A stretch of 64,000 nt of DNA, from positions 124,001 to 188,000 of the forward strand of contig NZ_CACSJJ010000005.1 in the NCBI RefSeq assembly GCF_902706295.1. The letters run 5' to 3'. Below the pieces are notes generated by a model that worked only from the letters and a program-made list of their open reading frames with translations, was not told where the DNA came from and did no database searches. Shown here piece by piece: positions 9,112 through 17,909 of the stretch (position 1 is the stretch's first letter; each line of letters opens with the position of its first letter). A program made the translations under genes and the position numbers. This DNA comes from Arthrobacter sp. 18067. Its GTDB lineage: Bacteria > Actinomycetota > Actinomycetes > Actinomycetales > Micrococcaceae.

Positions 9112-9408
9112 TGCCATTTCGTTGCAGGCGAATCCAGGCCCCCACGTGAGGTGGCCGTCCAGCCGATTCCACAAGGCGGATGGCGTAGGGCTTACCGGCG
9201 TCATGAGAGTCGCCGGCATTTCGCACGCCACGATTTCGTGTCATGTCCACCGAGCTCGAAGAACCCGCATTAGGAGATACGGGGTCGATGCAAAAACCTC
9301 CGCGGGCGGCGTCGGCGTAGCAAACCCTCAAGTCGTACATGAGGTGAGTGGACCTGAACCCCAGACTTGGGTGCAGCTCTCACTCTGGTGCTCGTTTCCA
9401 CTCTGGCC
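9112..9408. other. Intergenic, no supported gene
   Basis: These 297 bases lie between the M14 terminator and the convergent VOC gene. Small open frames on both strands lack ribosome sites and family resemblance. Confidence 0.45.
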
Positions 9409-9789
9409 CTACGCTTGTGGCTTGCTTGGCGTGAAGAGGTTGACTAAATTGCCATCCGGATCGCGGAAGAGAAGCGACTTGTTACCCCAAGGCATGTAAG
9501 CGGGTGCGTTGATGAAGACTTCGATGACAGATTGAAGCCTGGCGTACTCGTAATCCACATCATCGACGAGGAAGTCCAAAATGATTGAACGGTTCGCGCA
9601 GGCTTGTGCAACCCCCTCGCCGAGCATCGGAACTGTGGCGGAACTCGCAATGGCGAGTACACCCATTTCCGTACGCAGCTCGGCAAATAAGGGGTGCAGC
9701 CTTACGACCGCCACCCCGATGACGTTCTCGTAGAAGCTAACCAATCGGTCGACGTCGTCTGTGATGATGCGGGTAGCCGCAAACTCCAT
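9409..9789 (-). CDS. VOC (glyoxalase/bleomycin-resistance fold) protein
   Basis: A 126-residue protein of the vicinal oxygen chelate superfamily. It starts with a strand-turn segment (TRIITDDVDRLVSFYENVIG) and ends with the diagnostic LLFRDPDGNLVNLFTP, where the Asn/Leu region supplies part of the metal or ligand site. I chose the ATG at 9789 because GAGGAG lies seven bases upstream; an upstream in-frame extension to 9924 would overlap the divergent regulator. These small cytosolic proteins act as lyases, isomerases, dioxygenases or drug-binding proteins. The divergent WYL regulator probably controls it. Confidence 0.85.
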   Translation of the reverse strand: MEFAATRIITDDVDRLVSFYENVIGVAVVRLHPLFAELRTEMGVLAIASSATVPMLGEGVAQACANRSIILDFLVDDVDYEYARLQSVIEVFINAPAYMPWGNKSLLFRDPDGNLVNLFTPSKPQA

Positions 9790-9901
9790 GTTCTTCTCCT
9801 CAGTTCGTTCTGGTGTCAACGGCCAAGAAGCCGCGAAAGCAACGCTACGAGGATTACCGGACACTTTTAGCCCGGTATTACATATGAGATTGAATGTTGT
9901 T

Positions 9902-10876
9902 ATGTCTGTTCCATCAGGGCGCATGCTCCGTGTAATCGAGATGCTTCAGTCCGCACCCCTGCGTACAGTTCGAGAGCTCGCCGACGGTCTCGGCGTGGAT
10001 GAACGCACCGTCAGACGCTATGTCCGGAAACTCATTGATATGGACATACCACTTGAGTCCGTGCGTGGACGCTATGGCGGATACCGACTCGCGGCAGGCT
10101 ATCGGCTGCCTCCTTTGATCCTCACAGATATCGAGGCCGTCGCCGTGGTCCTGGGTCTGTCTCGTGCGCTGGATGTATCAGATGACCCGGACATATCAGA
10201 GCGCACCGTATTGGCGAAAATTCGACGAGTGCTCCCAGCTGCGTCTGAAGAGCGTTTCGACCGTCTGCTGGAAGCGATCACATTCGGGCGTCCGTCTGTA
10301 CTTGCCGCCCCGGATGCTAATGTCCTGCTGGCAATTGCCGACGCTATAGGCAAAAACTCTCCCTTGGAACTGCGGTACCGGAGTTCCAAGAACGAACTCT
10401 CAAAACGGACGGTGCACCCCTACGATTTAGTCTCTTATTCGAGCCGGTGGTACCTCATCGCGCTGGATGTCTTAAGTGATGAAGAGAGGACCTTTCGCGC
10501 GGACCGCGTCCTAACCGCCCGGCCGGCGCAGGGTTACTTCACAAGACCCACAAGACCCGATGTGGTGAAACGGCTCGTGGAGGGCTTTGCCTCCGCCGAT
10601 TATCGCTGGCGTGCAATCTTGAGAATCCAAGCGTCCGAGGAACGGATCCGAGCGTACCTGCCAAGCGCAATCGCAGTCCTCAAGGACCTCGAAGGCCCAG
10701 TGAAGCCCGGTGAGGAACGGTGGCATCACATTGAAATACACGCGGAGCGTCTCGACTGGTTGCCTGCAATCATCTCTGCCCTAGGCTGCCCGGTTATCGT
10801 CGAGGGCCCCGCTGAGTTGAAGGCACTCCTCCTGTCCAACGCGAAACGAATGCTCAGCTACATTGGCAACGCATAA
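9902..10876 (+). CDS. WYL-domain transcriptional regulator
   Basis: A 324-residue regulator with an N-terminal winged helix-turn-helix (residues about 5-65: TVRELADGLGVDERTVRRYVRKL then GRYGGYRL) and a central WYL domain (RWYLIALD near residue 182, then the conserved RADRV segment), followed by a WCX-like C-terminal domain. WYL proteins bind small ligands or nucleic acid and repress or activate neighbouring genes. It is divergent from the VOC gene with 112 bases between the two starts, so control of that gene and of itself is the natural guess. The start is uncertain; ATG at 9884 is also in frame. Confidence 0.88.
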   Translation: MSVPSGRMLRVIEMLQSAPLRTVRELADGLGVDERTVRRYVRKLIDMDIPLESVRGRYGGYRLAAGYRLPPLILTDIEAVAVVLGLSRALDVSDDPDISERTVLAKIRRVLPAASEERFDRLLEAITFGRPSVLAAPDANVLLAIADAIGKNSPLELRYRSSKNELSKRTVHPYDLVSYSSRWYLIALDVLSDEERTFRADRVLTARPAQGYFTRPTRPDVVKRLVEGFASADYRWRAILRIQASEERIRAYLPSAIAVLKDLEGPVKPGEERWHHIEIHAERLDWLPAIISALGCPVIVEGPAELKALLLSNAKRMLSYIGNA

Positions 10877-11190
10877 GGCTATCAGCCACTGGGGTGAACG
10901 AAGCCTTGATCCGCTCATTTGTTGCCGCTCGCGCAAGGGCAGACCCCGGCACTGCGGTCACCGTGGTTGGAGCAGACAAGAAGAAAGACCCGCTCAGCCT
11001 CGGCCTCGAGCGGCGTTGACGGATTCAGTCAGGCACTGAACATTAGGCGCCACTACTGAGTCAAGAACACTCGGTCGAATCGGCCAAAGAATAACCCGAA
11101 AATACTTACAAATGAACAAAGACCAGGGTTTCAGGGGCCGTTAGATTTCAACTGGATGAATGCAACGAGATTGGTTTGGGAGAGTCATTT
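10877..11190. other. Gap before the pdxS-like gene; possible 41-codon remnant
   Basis: From GTG at 10894 to TGA at 11019 an open frame has good high-GC codon choice and encodes a basic 41-residue peptide (starting VNEALIRSF and ending LSLGLERR). It has no ribosome site and no family I recognise, and may be the tail of a lost gene. The remaining 170 bases are AT-richer and probably carry the promoter of the pdxS-like gene. Confidence 0.3.
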
Positions 11191-12285
11191 GTGAAGATCA
11201 CGGTCCGGGCTTCCCCGCTGTCCAACAGCCGTGTCAGGCGCGGCATGGCTGAGATGCTCAAGGGCGGCGTCATCATGGACGTCGTAAACGTCGAGCAAGC
11301 CCGCATCGCTGAGGCTTCCGGTGCCGTAGCCGTCATGGCGCTTGAGCATGGTCCGGTCGACGTCCGCAATCAGGGCGGCTTTTCACGTTGGTCCAATCCC
11401 GACAGGATCGATGCGATCCTCGCAGTAGTGTCCATCCCGGTGATCGCCAAGGCACGCATCGGCCATTTCGTGGGGGCCCAGGTTCTGCAATCCTTTGGCG
11501 TTGATTACATCGACGAATCCGAGGGGCCGACCCCTGCGCACTACCTCAACCACATCGACAAATGGAAGTTCAGCGTTCCCTTCGTCTGTAGTGCCAGGAA
11601 CTTCGCTGAGGCGCTTTGCCGCATCACCGAGGGTGCGGCCATGATCCGGTCCGGTACCGCGTCGCACATCCGCCAGATCCAGGCGGGGATCGCCAAGCTC
11701 GCTGGTCTTTCGGAGGACGAGCTGTCCGTTGCGGCCAAGGAATTGCAGGCCCCTTATGAACTGGTGCGGGAAATTGCCGCTACCGGGAAACTCCCCGTCC
11801 CGCTCTTCATCGCAGGCGGCATTGCCACCCCGGCTGACGCTGCGATGATGATGCAACTCGGGGCAGACGGCGTGTTCGTCGGTTCGGATGTTTTCACGTC
11901 CGGCAACCCCTCTGAGCACGCTGCTGCGCTGGTGAGGGCCACCGCGTTCCACGACTATCCAGAGATTATTGCCATGATTTCCCACGGACTGGGCGAATCC
12001 ATGGCGGGCGTCCGCGCCGCGGGGATCCCGCAGGGTCCCGCCTTGCCGAACACGGCTGATGAACGGGGTATGTACGCGTACAAGAGGTGGAGCCTGCTCA
12101 AAGGCGAACCCGTCGAGGTGCGGTTCTCCGGAAAAACCGTACGCAGCGGATTCGTTGACACCGCGATGCCAGATGACTCTGCGTTGTGGCTGGCAGCAGA
12201 AGGAGCAGATGGTCGGAGGCTCTTCGAAGCCGCCGATGGATATGAAGTCTGGGTCGCGTCTGAGCTTTTCCGGAAACTCGCGTAG
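11191..12285 (+). CDS. Degenerate PdxS paralogue with fused C-terminal domain
   Basis: A 364-residue protein. Residues about 10-285 are a PdxS (PLP synthase glutaminase-dependent lyase) barrel and the last 75 or so are an added domain ([14 protein letters not shown] to [10 protein letters not shown]) absent from normal PdxS. Asp30 and the first catalytic lysine Lys87 (AKARIGHF) are kept. The loop carrying the second lysine and the phosphate-binding KGEAGTG segment is missing: MIRS is followed by [14 protein letters not shown] of the intact copy has become GPTPAH. Normal PLP synthesis therefore looks impossible or changed. I chose GTG at 11191 because GGGAGAG lies upstream; TTG at 11176 is possible. 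No pdxT is nearby. The small gene 47 bases downstream may be co-transcribed. Confidence 0.8.
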   Translation: MKITVRASPLSNSRVRRGMAEMLKGGVIMDVVNVEQARIAEASGAVAVMALEHGPVDVRNQGGFSRWSNPDRIDAILAVVSIPVIAKARIGHFVGAQVLQSFGVDYIDESEGPTPAHYLNHIDKWKFSVPFVCSARNFAEALCRITEGAAMIRSGTASHIRQIQAGIAKLAGLSEDELSVAAKELQAPYELVREIAATGKLPVPLFIAGGIATPADAAMMMQLGADGVFVGSDVFTSGNPSEHAAALVRATAFHDYPEIIAMISHGLGESMAGVRAAGIPQGPALPNTADERGMYAYKRWSLLKGEPVEVRFSGKTVRSGFVDTAMPDDSALWLAAEGADGRRLFEAADGYEVWVASELFRKLA

Positions 12286-12332
12286 GAACCAGGTCGTTGT
12301 AACCTTCCTCGATGAGTAAGAGGAAGTAGATA

Positions 12333-12545
12333 ATGCAAGATCAAATGACCGAGTGCGAGGTCGTGGATGCCTCTCCGGGACCGCTTCAGGAGCTCCTGAC
12401 GGAGGCCGAAAGGTTGATGCGCTGGGTTGCAGCGGTCCCTGGATCATCCGGAATTTTGGTGACCCGGCATCATGCTAGCCAGGGCATGGCTTCACTCGAT
12501 AGGGGTGTGCCTTTCGGTCAGACAGTGGAACGAACCAAGGTTTGA
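12333..12545 (+). CDS. Small conserved-looking protein of unknown function
   Basis: A 70-residue soluble, acidic protein preceded by an AGAGGAAG ribosome site about eight bases from the ATG. The C-terminal half (ILVTRHHASQGMASLDRGVP then FGQTVER) resembles a small family of uncharacterised actinobacterial proteins that I recall with an LVTRH...VPFG pattern; this memory is not checked. It lies 47 bases after the pdxS-like fusion on the same strand. No catalytic motif is visible and no function is proposed. Confidence 0.5.
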   Translation: MQDQMTECEVVDASPGPLQELLTEAERLMRWVAAVPGSSGILVTRHHASQGMASLDRGVPFGQTVERTKV

Positions 12546-12668
12546 CTGGCGTGATGGCGCCGCACCTGGTCCGTCGGAAATTACTGTTGTCGGACCGGCT
12601 ACAGGACAACAGTGGAGTTTGGCGGTTTCGACGAACCGAACGGCGGGGGCCTCTGCCATGGTGGCTCC

Positions 12669-14237
12669 ATGGATATCGCAAACAGGCTCTTAGAACTGGC
12701 TCACCAGACTGTGCGCCCCGGTCAACCCGGGTTGGCAATCGGTATTTATACGGACGGTGAGTTGGCCCAGCACGCCACGGCAGGATTGGCGAGCGTGGAG
12801 TTCGATGCTCCGGTCACCACCCATACCCGGTTCGACATCGCGTCCGTCAGCAAGCACTTCACCGCCACGGCGGCGTTGCTTCTGTGCCGGGACGGCAAAC
12901 TATCTCTTGACGACGACATCCGAGTGCACTTGCCGGAGCTCAATCTGCAAGTACCGGTCACCGTCGCGCAGAGTCTGCGACACACCGGCGGACTTCGTGA
13001 CTGGTTGGCCCTCACCGAACTGGCCGGCCGTCCGCTCACCCGGATGACGCAGAAACAGACACTGGCCTTCGTGGCTGGGGTGACCGGCCTGGACTTCGAG
13101 CCTGGCAAGCAGTTTTCCTACTCCAATACAGGCTATGTTCTGGTCGCATCTCTGGTTGAGCGCCTGACCGGGATGACTTTGGGCGAGTTCACCACGGAGC
13201 GGATGTTCATCCCGCTGGGCATGTCCGAGACCCTGTTCCGGGAGGACAGCCAGCTGCCTCTGCTTCGGTTCGCCAACGGTTACGACGTCGGCGAAGCAGG
13301 AATGCGTAGGGCGGACACGGAGGAGTGCGCTGTGGGTGACGGTGGCCTGGCTACGAGCCTTGCCGATTTGGCTCCCTGGTTTGGATTTCTGCTCGACGGC
13401 AGGGTGTTGGGTGCGGACCTGCGGGATGGCCTTCTGGAGCGCGTCAATGACATCGGCGGGGGGCCACGATCGTATGCTTTGGGCCTGTCACATACGAGTG
13501 TTTGTGGGGAGCCGGCTTTCGGGCACGCAGGTGGGGTTCCCGGATACCGGTCCCAACTCCTGTTCCTTCCCAGGTGCGGTATCGGTGTGGCGGTCCTGAC
13601 TAACAATTCGTCGATCGCACCCAGGCCCGTGGCCGCGGAGGCACTACGACTGGCAGCCGGACTGGTCGCGGAGGAGCCCGCGGAACGGGTGGACCGAACG
13701 GCCGCGACTGCCGGGCTCACCGGCTACTGGATGGACCCAAAAACAGACCGGACCATGCGCGTCGAAACCACCCGAGGCGGCCTCCTGAAGCTGTCCGGTG
13801 AGATAACTTCAGCCGAGCTCGCTTTGACAGTGGACGGCACCTGGCACGGCCAGGGCGCTTCGGCTGACTCCAGACTGCAGGTGACAGGAGACGGCCTCCG
13901 GCTCGGCTCAGTGAACCGACCGGGAGATGACGCCCTGTACCGGCGGTGTGATCCGCCGGTCATCGGCGCGACTCTGCCCACAGCTGTCTATCGCAGTTCT
14001 GAGTTGGGCGTGCTGGCCACCGTCACGGCGAAGGGCGAGCTGGAGCTGGGACTTCAGATGGTTACGCAGATCAAACCCGCTCCTGATGGAGCGTTCACGG
14101 CGGGCGGTCTCACCCTCCGGCTGGACGGTGACCACCTGCTGATCAGCACCCCGGGTGTATATCGGATGCCTTTCGCCCGGCAGCCGGACGGGACAGTACC
14201 GCTCGGTGTCCCGTCCGGGTTCAACGTCGCCAGTTGA
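12669..14237 (+). CDS. dap: D-aminopeptidase (DAP-type, S12 penicillin-recognising family)
   Basis: A 522-residue serine hydrolase close in length and layout to the D-aminopeptidase DAP of Ochrobactrum (about 520 residues). The three active-site motifs fall at nearly the same positions: SVSK with Ser59/Lys62, YSN at 151-153, and HAG at 286-288. After the catalytic domain come about 190 residues expected to form the two beta-barrel domains of DAP. DAP enzymes release N-terminal D-amino acids from short peptides. No signal peptide is present, so it acts in the cytosol. The ATG at 12669 precedes the conserved DIANRLLELA helix; an upstream ATG at 12612 is less likely. It converges on importer 2 with a 16-base gap. 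A related esterase or amidase role cannot be excluded. Confidence 0.8.
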   Translation: MDIANRLLELAHQTVRPGQPGLAIGIYTDGELAQHATAGLASVEFDAPVTTHTRFDIASVSKHFTATAALLLCRDGKLSLDDDIRVHLPELNLQVPVTVAQSLRHTGGLRDWLALTELAGRPLTRMTQKQTLAFVAGVTGLDFEPGKQFSYSNTGYVLVASLVERLTGMTLGEFTTERMFIPLGMSETLFREDSQLPLLRFANGYDVGEAGMRRADTEECAVGDGGLATSLADLAPWFGFLLDGRVLGADLRDGLLERVNDIGGGPRSYALGLSHTSVCGEPAFGHAGGVPGYRSQLLFLPRCGIGVAVLTNNSSIAPRPVAAEALRLAAGLVAEEPAERVDRTAATAGLTGYWMDPKTDRTMRVETTRGGLLKLSGEITSAELALTVDGTWHGQGASADSRLQVTGDGLRLGSVNRPGDDALYRRCDPPVIGATLPTAVYRSSELGVLATVTAKGELELGLQMVTQIKPAPDGAFTAGGLTLRLDGDHLLISTPGVYRMPFARQPDGTVPLGVPSGFNVAS

Positions 14238-14253
14238 ACCGGGCCGGAGCATC

Positions 14254-15045
14254 TTAGGCAAACAAGGGCTCACCAATCCTGGGGACCGCGGCGAGCAGTT
14301 CGCGGGTGTAGTCCTGCTTGGGTGTGTGCAGGACATCGGCTGTGGCTCCGGCTTCTACCAGACGGCCGGTGCGCAGCACGGCGACATCGTCGCACAAGTA
14401 ATGTACGGCGGCCAGGTTATGGCTGATGAAGAGCAGCCCGAAACCCCGCTCGGCCTGCAGCTCCTTGAGCAGGTTCATCACAGAGCCCTGCACGGATACG
14501 TCCAGGGCCGAGGTGATCTCATCCGCCAGGATGAATGCCGGTTCGGCGGCCAGTGCACGGGCGATTGCCACCCGTTGGCGCTGGCCGCCGGACAGGGCTC
14601 CGGGGTACTCGGCGGCCTTGGCAGAGGGTAGCTGCACGGATTCGAGCAGCCCGGCTATCTGGGCGGATCGGCCGGCGACAGTGCCGGGGCGGCGGTCTCT
14701 GCGCTCGGCCGCGCGGATGGCCTCTACCAACGATGCACCGACACTCATCCGCGGGTCTAGGCACGATGACGGGTCCTGGAACACCATCTGAACCCGCCTG
14801 CGAAGGGCCAGGGCACGGCCCCGTGCATTGACGAGTTCGGTGCCATTCAACGCAATGGACCCGGAACGGGGTTCGCACAGGCCGACGGCGGCGCGGGCCA
14901 GCGTTGACTTGCCCGAACCGGACTCGCCCACCAGCCCAACGCTGCGGCCGGCAGGCACGCGCAGTGAAACGTCGTGCACGGCCGTAAACTTTCGGGCACC
15001 GTGGCCAAAGCTCACTCTGACCTTGTCAAACACCAATGCGCTCAT
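14254..15045 (-). CDS. Oligopeptide ABC importer 2, ATPase (DppF/OppF type)
   Basis: A 263-residue ATPase subunit with Walker A GESGSGKS near residue 38, signature [15 protein letters not shown] and Walker B ILADE followed by ITSALDV (Ile-Thr in place of the usual Pro-Thr/Ser). It is the last gene of importer 2 and overlaps the fused permease-ATPase by four bases (ATGA). It should pair with the ATPase half of that fusion to form the catalytic dimer on the cytosolic side. Confidence 0.9.
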   Translation of the reverse strand: MSALVFDKVRVSFGHGARKFTAVHDVSLRVPAGRSVGLVGESGSGKSTLARAAVGLCEPRSGSIALNGTELVNARGRALALRRRVQMVFQDPSSCLDPRMSVGASLVEAIRAAERRDRRPGTVAGRSAQIAGLLESVQLPSAKAAEYPGALSGGQRQRVAIARALAAEPAFILADEITSALDVSVQGSVMNLLKELQAERGFGLLFISHNLAAVHYLCDDVAVLRTGRLVEAGATADVLHTPKQDYTRELLAAVPRIGEPLFA

Positions 15046-16895
15046 GCGTGTGCTCCTTCGCGCTCAATTGCGTCCTTGTCCGCTGTGGACTGCCTCCGCG
15101 CTGCGAACCTGTGTTCCAGGTCGAACCGGAGATCCGTATCAAAGTCCTCACCGTCAGCGATAGTGGGCATCGGCACGGACCGTTCCGTTTCCAACGTGGG
15201 AACAGCTGCCAGCAGCGCACGGGTGTAAGGATGCCGGGCATTGCCAGCTACCAAGTCCTCGGTGCTGATGTCTTCAACGATCCGACCCCGGTACATGACC
15301 ATGACGCGCGTGCAGAATCCTGTAATGACAGCCATGTCATGGGAGATCATCAGCACAGCCGATCCCGTTTCCCGGTGCACCCGGTGCAGCACCGTCAGGA
15401 CTTCGCGCTGCACTGTGACATCCAGGGCAGTTGTGGGCTCGTCCGCAATAATCAGCGCAGGGTTGCCCATCAGCCCCATGGCGATCATGGCCCGCTGGCG
15501 CATGCCGCCGGAGAGCTCGTGGGGGTGCTGTTTGGCCCTGCGCTCCGGATCAGCGATTTGCACTTGGCCCAGAAGTCGTACGGCCTTATGCCATGCCGCG
15601 CGGCGGCTGAGCCCGCCGTGGAGGAATCCGGGCTCGGCCACTTGTCCGCCAACCCGCAACGACGGGTTGAGGGAGGACATGGGGTCCTGAAACACCATGG
15701 CCAAACGGGTCCCCAGCAGCCGGGACACTGCGCGCCGGGATCCGGCCGGGGCTGTGCCGCGGTAGATCTCCTGTCCGTCAAAGCGGATGCTTTGGGCGCT
15801 GACGTGCAGTGGATGATCGGCGAGTTGGGCCACAGCCATGCAGGTCATTGACTTGCCTGAGCCGGACTCGCCCACCAGGCCTACGAGTTCTCCACGCCCC
15901 ACATCGAAACTGACGCCACGCACCAGTTCGGCCCAGCGGGATCGGCCCGGGGCTGCAATCTGAAGGCCGCGCACCTGCAGGACTGCATTGTTGTCCTCGA
16001 TGGTCAGCACTGCGCTGATTTCCCGGGGCCGCAGCCGTGGCAGCTTGTCGCTGAAAGTCCTCGTGACGCCCGTGGCGCGGGCGATTGTTTCGCCCACCAT
16101 GGTGAAGATGATGCCGGAGACGACGACGGCGATCCCCGGTGCCAGCGCGGTGGCGGGGTTGACGAAGATCTTGAGAAGTCCCTCGTTGAGCATCCTTCCC
16201 CAGTCGAACTCAGGCTGCTGGACGCCCAGGCCCAAGTAGGACAATCCTGCGAAGGCGGTCAACGCGCCGCCGGCTGTCACCGAAGCATTGACGATCAGGG
16301 GTGCTGCGATGTTGGGCATGATGTGGCGCAACAGCATGCCGGCCCGACTGACGCCGAGCACGCGTGCCGCAGCCACGAAATCCCTGCCGCCCACAGAGGC
16401 TGCCAGTGTGCTGGTGAGCCGGGCGTAGGCGGGGAGAATGGCCAGCCCGATCGCGAAGACCGCCCCCAGGACGCCCTGGCCAAAAACGACGGACAGCACC
16501 ACAGTGATCAGCAGGCCCGGGAACGCGAGGGCAAAGTTTACTCCTGCCAGGATGGCTCGCCCCAAGGGACGTGGCAACACGCTTGGCAGCGCACCCAGCA
16601 GTGCCCCGCCCAGGACGCCCATGGCACTGGCCGCCAGGGCCATCAGGACGCTGAGCCGGGCCGCCGTCATGGTGCGGGCAAACACGTCGCGCCCGCCGGC
16701 ATCTGTGCCGAAGGGGTGCGTCGCACTGGGTTTCTGGGACAGTGCCGCCGGGTTGGTGGTGGTGCTGATGTCCCCCCAGATCACGGGCCCAAGAACCACC
16801 AGGAACAGCAGCACTGCCATGCCGGCCAGGGCTGCAAGGCCAGTGGGTGTCAGTAGGGCCGAGCGCCAGCGCCCGGTCATTCCAGCTGCGCTCAT
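15042..16895 (-). CDS. Oligopeptide ABC importer 2, fused DppC permease and DppD ATPase
   Basis: A 617-residue fusion. Residues about 1-285 are a DppC permease (HPFGTDAGGRDVFARTM hallmark, docking loop DFVAAARVLGVSRAGMLLRHIMPN). After a short linker, residues about 310-617 form a DppD ATPase (Walker A GESGSGKS, signature LSGGMRQRAM, Walker B LIIADEPTTALD). The reading frame is continuous without an internal ribosome site, so one polypeptide is expected. The C-terminal four-cysteine oligopeptide tail of DppD is missing; the end is QSTADKDAIEREGAHA. A second fusion with the same order lies at 47878-49866. Fusion fixes permease and ATPase stoichiometry. Confidence 0.9.
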   Translation of the reverse strand: MSAAGMTGRWRSALLTPTGLAALAGMAVLLFLVVLGPVIWGDISTTTNPAALSQKPSATHPFGTDAGGRDVFARTMTAARLSVLMALAASAMGVLGGALLGALPSVLPRPLGRAILAGVNFALAFPGLLITVVLSVVFGQGVLGAVFAIGLAILPAYARLTSTLAASVGGRDFVAAARVLGVSRAGMLLRHIMPNIAAPLIVNASVTAGGALTAFAGLSYLGLGVQQPEFDWGRMLNEGLLKIFVNPATALAPGIAVVVSGIIFTMVGETIARATGVTRTFSDKLPRLRPREISAVLTIEDNNAVLQVRGLQIAAPGRSRWAELVRGVSFDVGRGELVGLVGESGSGKSMTCMAVAQLADHPLHVSAQSIRFDGQEIYRGTAPAGSRRAVSRLLGTRLAMVFQDPMSSLNPSLRVGGQVAEPGFLHGGLSRRAAWHKAVRLLGQVQIADPERRAKQHPHELSGGMRQRAMIAMGLMGNPALIIADEPTTALDVTVQREVLTVLHRVHRETGSAVLMISHDMAVITGFCTRVMVMYRGRIVEDISTEDLVAGNARHPYTRALLAAVPTLETERSVPMPTIADGEDFDTDLRFDLEHRFAARRQSTADKDAIEREGAHA

Positions 16896-17896
16896 CAGGA
16901 ATCCTTAATCGTGGAGCGGGGGTCCAGAACTGCCAGCAACACGTCTACCGCCAGATTGATCATCAGTACGATTGCGCCATAGACCACCACGAGCGCCTGG
17001 GCCAGCGGAAAGTCTTTGGCCCGAATGGATTGCACCAGGGTCATGCCCAGTCCCGGCCAGGCAAAGATGCTCTCCACCAGCACGGTCCCGGCAATGAGCG
17101 AGCCAAGGAACAACCCGGCGTTGGTCATGGTGGACGTCATCAGGTTGGGCAGGGCGTGCCGCAGGTACTTGCGCAGTACCGGCATCCGTTTTCCGGCTGC
17201 AGTGCGCATAAAGTCTGAGCTGAGGACGTCCATCGCCTCCGCACGGACAATCCGGGACAATGCAGCGATTGCACCGATGGACAGGGCTGCAACCGGGAGG
17301 ACGTAGCTGGCAGGTCCGCTGCGCCCGGCCACCGGCATCCAGGGGACGTTTACAGCGAACAAGTAGACCAAGCCCACGCCGATCAGGAACTCCGGCGCTG
17401 AAGCGATGAGCCCGCTGGCGCTGTTGAACGTAAGCTCCAGTCCGCGCCGACGTCCACCCTTGGTGAGGGCCGCGGCCAGCAGCCCAACAGGAATGGCGAT
17501 CGCCAGCACCACCAGAACGGTCAGGAGTGCCAGTTCCACCGTCGCCGGAAGCCGGCTGGCGATCACGTCTTCAACGGGCATCCGCAAGCTGATCGACTGT
17601 CCAGGGTCGCCGGTGAGCAACCCCTTCCAGAAGGCCAAATATTGCGTTGCCAGCGGCTGGTCGAGGCCCAGTTCCTGCGTCCGTTCCGCAACTTGGTCCG
17701 GACTGGCCGTGGGGCTCAACGACTGTCGGGCGGGATCGCCGGGGATCATTTGCAGCATCAGGAAGGCCACGGTAATCAGGATCGCAATGGAGACCAAGAA
17801 CTGGCCGCCGCGCCGAATAGCGAAGCGGGGCCATGCATTCGGGGCAGCCTGTGCCCGGGTAGTGGTTGGGGTCGGGGATATTGCTGTGGCGGTCAT
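16895..17896 (-). CDS. Oligopeptide ABC importer 2, permease (DppB type)
   Basis: A 333-residue inner-membrane permease. The N-terminal 30 residues are Ala/Pro/Thr-rich and cytosolic, followed by the first helix (FLVSIAILITVAFLML), the IPGDPARQSLSP loop and the docking loop DFMRTAAGKRMPVLRKYLRHALPN. I chose the ATG at 17896 because it lies 13 bases after the binding-protein stop; a longer frame to 18001 would overlap that gene. The end overlaps the fused gene by one base (TGATG). Confidence 0.88.
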   Translation of the reverse strand: MTATAISPTPTTTRAQAAPNAWPRFAIRRGGQFLVSIAILITVAFLMLQMIPGDPARQSLSPTASPDQVAERTQELGLDQPLATQYLAFWKGLLTGDPGQSISLRMPVEDVIASRLPATVELALLTVLVVLAIAIPVGLLAAALTKGGRRRGLELTFNSASGLIASAPEFLIGVGLVYLFAVNVPWMPVAGRSGPASYVLPVAALSIGAIAALSRIVRAEAMDVLSSDFMRTAAGKRMPVLRKYLRHALPNLMTSTMTNAGLFLGSLIAGTVLVESIFAWPGLGMTLVQSIRAKDFPLAQALVVVYGAIVLMINLAVDVLLAVLDPRSTIKDS

Positions 17897-17909
17897 CGGA
17901 TCGGCTCGC

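Noticed and set aside
8528..9340. 270-codon minus-strand frame
   Set aside because: It covers the end of the M14 gene and the terminator hairpin; its Arg/Ser/Thr-rich sequence is a typical shadow.
11383..12447. 354-codon minus-strand frame
   Set aside because: Antisense to the pdxS-like fusion, with His/Arg/Pro-rich shadow composition and no recognisable domain.
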